Position numbers and translations under genes: made by a program | Source of the DNA: Nitrososphaera sp. | Lineage (GTDB): Archaea; Thermoproteota; Nitrososphaeria; Nitrososphaerales; Nitrososphaeraceae | Assembly: GCA_023252395.1 (NCBI GenBank) | Contig: JAJPDY010000085.1 | Coordinates: forward strand, 1 to 5,851 | Length of the DNA stretch: 5,851 bases | Reading direction: 5' to 3' | The notes under the pieces: generated by a model | The model's input: only the letters and a program-made list of their open reading frames with translations | What the model was told of the DNA's origin: nothing | Databases searched by the model: none | Shown: piece after piece, positions 4,890-5,851 of the stretch | Numbering within the stretch: the stretch's first letter is position 1 | How the letters are laid out: every line of letters starts with the position of its first letter

Positions 4890-4897
4890 CTTTAAAG
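4890..4897 (+). promoter_or_regulatory. TATA box CTTTAAAG for the zinc-finger / HD-domain operon
   Basis: A self-complementary CTTTAAAG begins one base after the stop of the membrane-protein gene and is centred about 32 nt before the ATG at 4926, predicting a leader of about 4-7 nt. Confidence 0.5.
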
Positions 4898-4925
4898 TCA
4901 GGTGCCTGTATCCCTCCACTGATAT

Positions 4926-5057
4926 ATGAGTAGCAAAGGCGGGGCCGTCTGCCCTTACTGCGGATCCAAGTTCAAGGACAATGAAGAGCTTTCAAAGCAC
5001 ATAGACAGGATACATTCTGGCTCTGGATTGCTTGAAGGCGACACGTCAAAATGGTAA
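4926..5057 (+). CDS. 43-aa C2H2 zinc-finger microprotein, first gene of the HD operon
   Basis: The product contains AVCPYCGSKFKDNEELSKHI followed by DRIH, a near-canonical single C2H2 finger with CX2C-X12-HX4H (C9, C12, H25, H30), the conserved aromatic after the second Cys pair (F17... in KFKD) and hydrophobic L22. A short polar tail (SGSGLLEGDTSKW) follows. This spacing is that of classical nucleic-acid-binding fingers. Its stop overlaps the ATG of the HD-domain gene in the sequence ATGGTAA (5051-5057), a 7-nt overlap, so the two are translationally coupled and may act together. A TATA box lies at near-leaderless distance. The target is unknown: it could be a regulator of the operon or an adaptor for the HD enzyme. 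Confidence 0.82.
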   Translation: MSSKGGAVCPYCGSKFKDNEELSKHIDRIHSGSGLLEGDTSKW

Positions 5058-5608
5058 ATGACCTGACCCCTTTTTTTCATTCAATTTTGCAGCTAAAGTC
5101 AGTAAAGCGCGCCGGCTGGGTTTCTAAAGTAAAGATTGAAAACGCAGAGTCAGTCGCAGACCACACGTTTTCAATGTGCGCGCTTGCAATGCTTCTGTCA
5201 GACGTGTTGGGCCTTGACACGCAAAGGGCGATGAAGATGGTCATCCTGCACGACCTAGCGGAATCTATAGTGGGCGACTACATGCCCGGCGACGTCACCG
5301 AAAGACAAAAAATTGCAAAGGAAAAGAAAGCCATGAAGTCGATTCTGGCCGGCCTGCCAAAAAATGCAAGGACAGAATACGAAAAGATCTGGCTTGAATA
5401 TCTGCAAAACAAAACTGCTGTTTCAAAATTTGTCCACAGGGTAGACAAGCTGGAAATGGCATTGCAGGCTTTACAATATGCAAAACAGGGCTACGACGGC
5501 AAGCTGCTTGCGCCGTTCTTTGCATCTGCAAAATTGGCTGTCGGCGACGAGGGCGACATTGTGAGCGAAATCCTAAACTCTTTAAAGCCCAATCAGGCTA
5601 GAAAATGA
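5051..5608 (+). CDS. HD-domain phosphohydrolase, HDDC2/YfbR-like (5'-deoxynucleotidase type)
   Basis: This 185-aa protein has the HD metal site: H38 in ESVADHTFSM, H67-D68 in VILHDLAESIVGD and D132 in FVHRVDKLEMALQA, with the adjacent acid E71. The phrase 'HDLAE.IVGD' plus 'KFVHRVDKLEMALQALQY' matches the HDDC2/YfbR group, whose studied members remove phosphate from deoxynucleoside 5'-monophosphates using a divalent metal. The length agrees with that group (about 180-200 aa). Substrate preference here is inferred. The ATG at 5051 overlaps the upstream zinc-finger gene by 7 nt and no clear ribosome-binding site is visible, so re-initiation is likely. A run of seven T bases (5071-5077) sits just inside the coding region. 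A gene of unknown function begins 1 nt after its stop. Confidence 0.93.
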   Translation: MVNDLTPFFHSILQLKSVKRAGWVSKVKIENAESVADHTFSMCALAMLLSDVLGLDTQRAMKMVILHDLAESIVGDYMPGDVTERQKIAKEKKAMKSILAGLPKNARTEYEKIWLEYLQNKTAVSKFVHRVDKLEMALQALQYAKQGYDGKLLAPFFASAKLAVGDEGDIVSEILNSLKPNQARK

Positions 5609-5609
5609 C

Positions 5610-5851
5610 ATGCAGTATTTCATGGCTCTCAAGATGGGCGAAAAGCGCGTTAAAGCCGCCCAAGAGTTGCTGACGCGCTATACGGGTCACGCCATGCCAG
5701 CCCTTGCCCTCAAGGACAACAAGAGCAACAACTGGGAGCCGGTGGGCGAAGAAATACTCTACGCTCTGGTCAAGGAAGACGCCGGCTACATGATCGCGTT
5801 TTGCGACAAGGCAGGCATTGCAAAGTCGATTGCCCAGTGGTTCAACGAAGA
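5610..5851 (+). CDS. Unrecognised protein, N-terminal 80 residues (continues beyond right edge)
   Basis: The frame opens with ATG at 5610, one base after the HD-gene stop, and stays open to the window end, so it is most likely the third gene of that operon. The visible part begins MQYFMALKMGEKRVKAAQEL and continues with LTRYTGHAMPALALKD, WEPVGEEILYALVKEDAGYM, and IAFCDKAGIAKSIAQWFNEE. It looks like a soluble alpha-helical protein without membrane segments or metal-binding clusters in this part. Codon use resembles its neighbours. Other Met codons at residues 5 and 9 are possible starts. I do not recognise the family and assign no function. Confidence 0.72.
   Translation, partial: MQYFMALKMGEKRVKAAQELLTRYTGHAMPALALKDNKSNNWEPVGEEILYALVKEDAGYMIAFCDKAGIAKSIAQWFNE

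Noticed and set aside
1..5851. tRNA, rRNA, CRISPR, IS element or attachment site
   Set aside because: No cloverleaf, regularly spaced repeats, transposase frame or terminal repeats could be found; nearly all sequence is accounted for by genes and short promoters.

Overview
The window reads as a compact, moderately GC-rich archaeal chromosome segment, most probably from an ammonia-oxidising archaeon of the Nitrososphaera type (Thaumarchaeota/Nitrososphaeria). This is inferred from gene content recalled from that group: a YcaO-TfuA pair without methanogen genes, a DUF6659-like protein, tiny C2H2 zinc-finger proteins, a PduO-type adenosyltransferase and a CbtA-like protein. It also rests on archaeal promoter style. 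Almost every gene not inside an operon has an A/T-rich TATA-like box centred about 26-31 nt upstream of the chosen start codon, which implies leaderless or near-leaderless mRNAs and helped select several starts. No tRNA, rRNA, CRISPR array, IS element or bacterial-type sigma promoter was seen.

Layout. (1) Bases 1-1034, minus strand: a DUF6659-like protein, a 79-aa soluble small protein and the start of a CbtA-like cobalt-transporter membrane protein that runs off the left edge; the last two form an operon 3 nt apart. (2) Bases 1035-1105: a short divergent promoter region. (3) Bases 1106-3471, plus strand: a small protein with a helical N-terminus and a C-terminal zinc ribbon, then ycaO and tfuA overlapping by 16 nt. 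YcaO-TfuA is the known ATP-dependent backbone thioamidation pair, but its best-known archaeal substrate (methyl-coenzyme M reductase) should not exist in such an organism and no obvious RiPP precursor is nearby. (4) Bases 3522-4006: a 39-aa C2H2 protein convergent with a stand-alone response-regulator receiver; the two share one CTAG palindrome for their stop codons. (5) Bases 4108-4665: ATP:cob(I)alamin adenosyltransferase with a 15-bp inverted repeat between TATA box and start codon. (6) Bases 4734-5851: a 51-aa membrane protein, a 43-aa C2H2 protein overlapping an HDDC2/YfbR-like HD phosphohydrolase by 7 nt, and an unrecognised gene running off the right edge.

How they fit together. CbtA and the adenosyltransferase point to cobalt/cobalamin handling at the two sides of the window. 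The centre is a putative protein-thioamidation unit whose zinc-ribbon neighbour is a candidate regulator or partner. The right side is a tight cluster of small proteins feeding into a nucleotide-phosphatase-like HD protein. The most interesting open question is what YcaO-TfuA modifies here.
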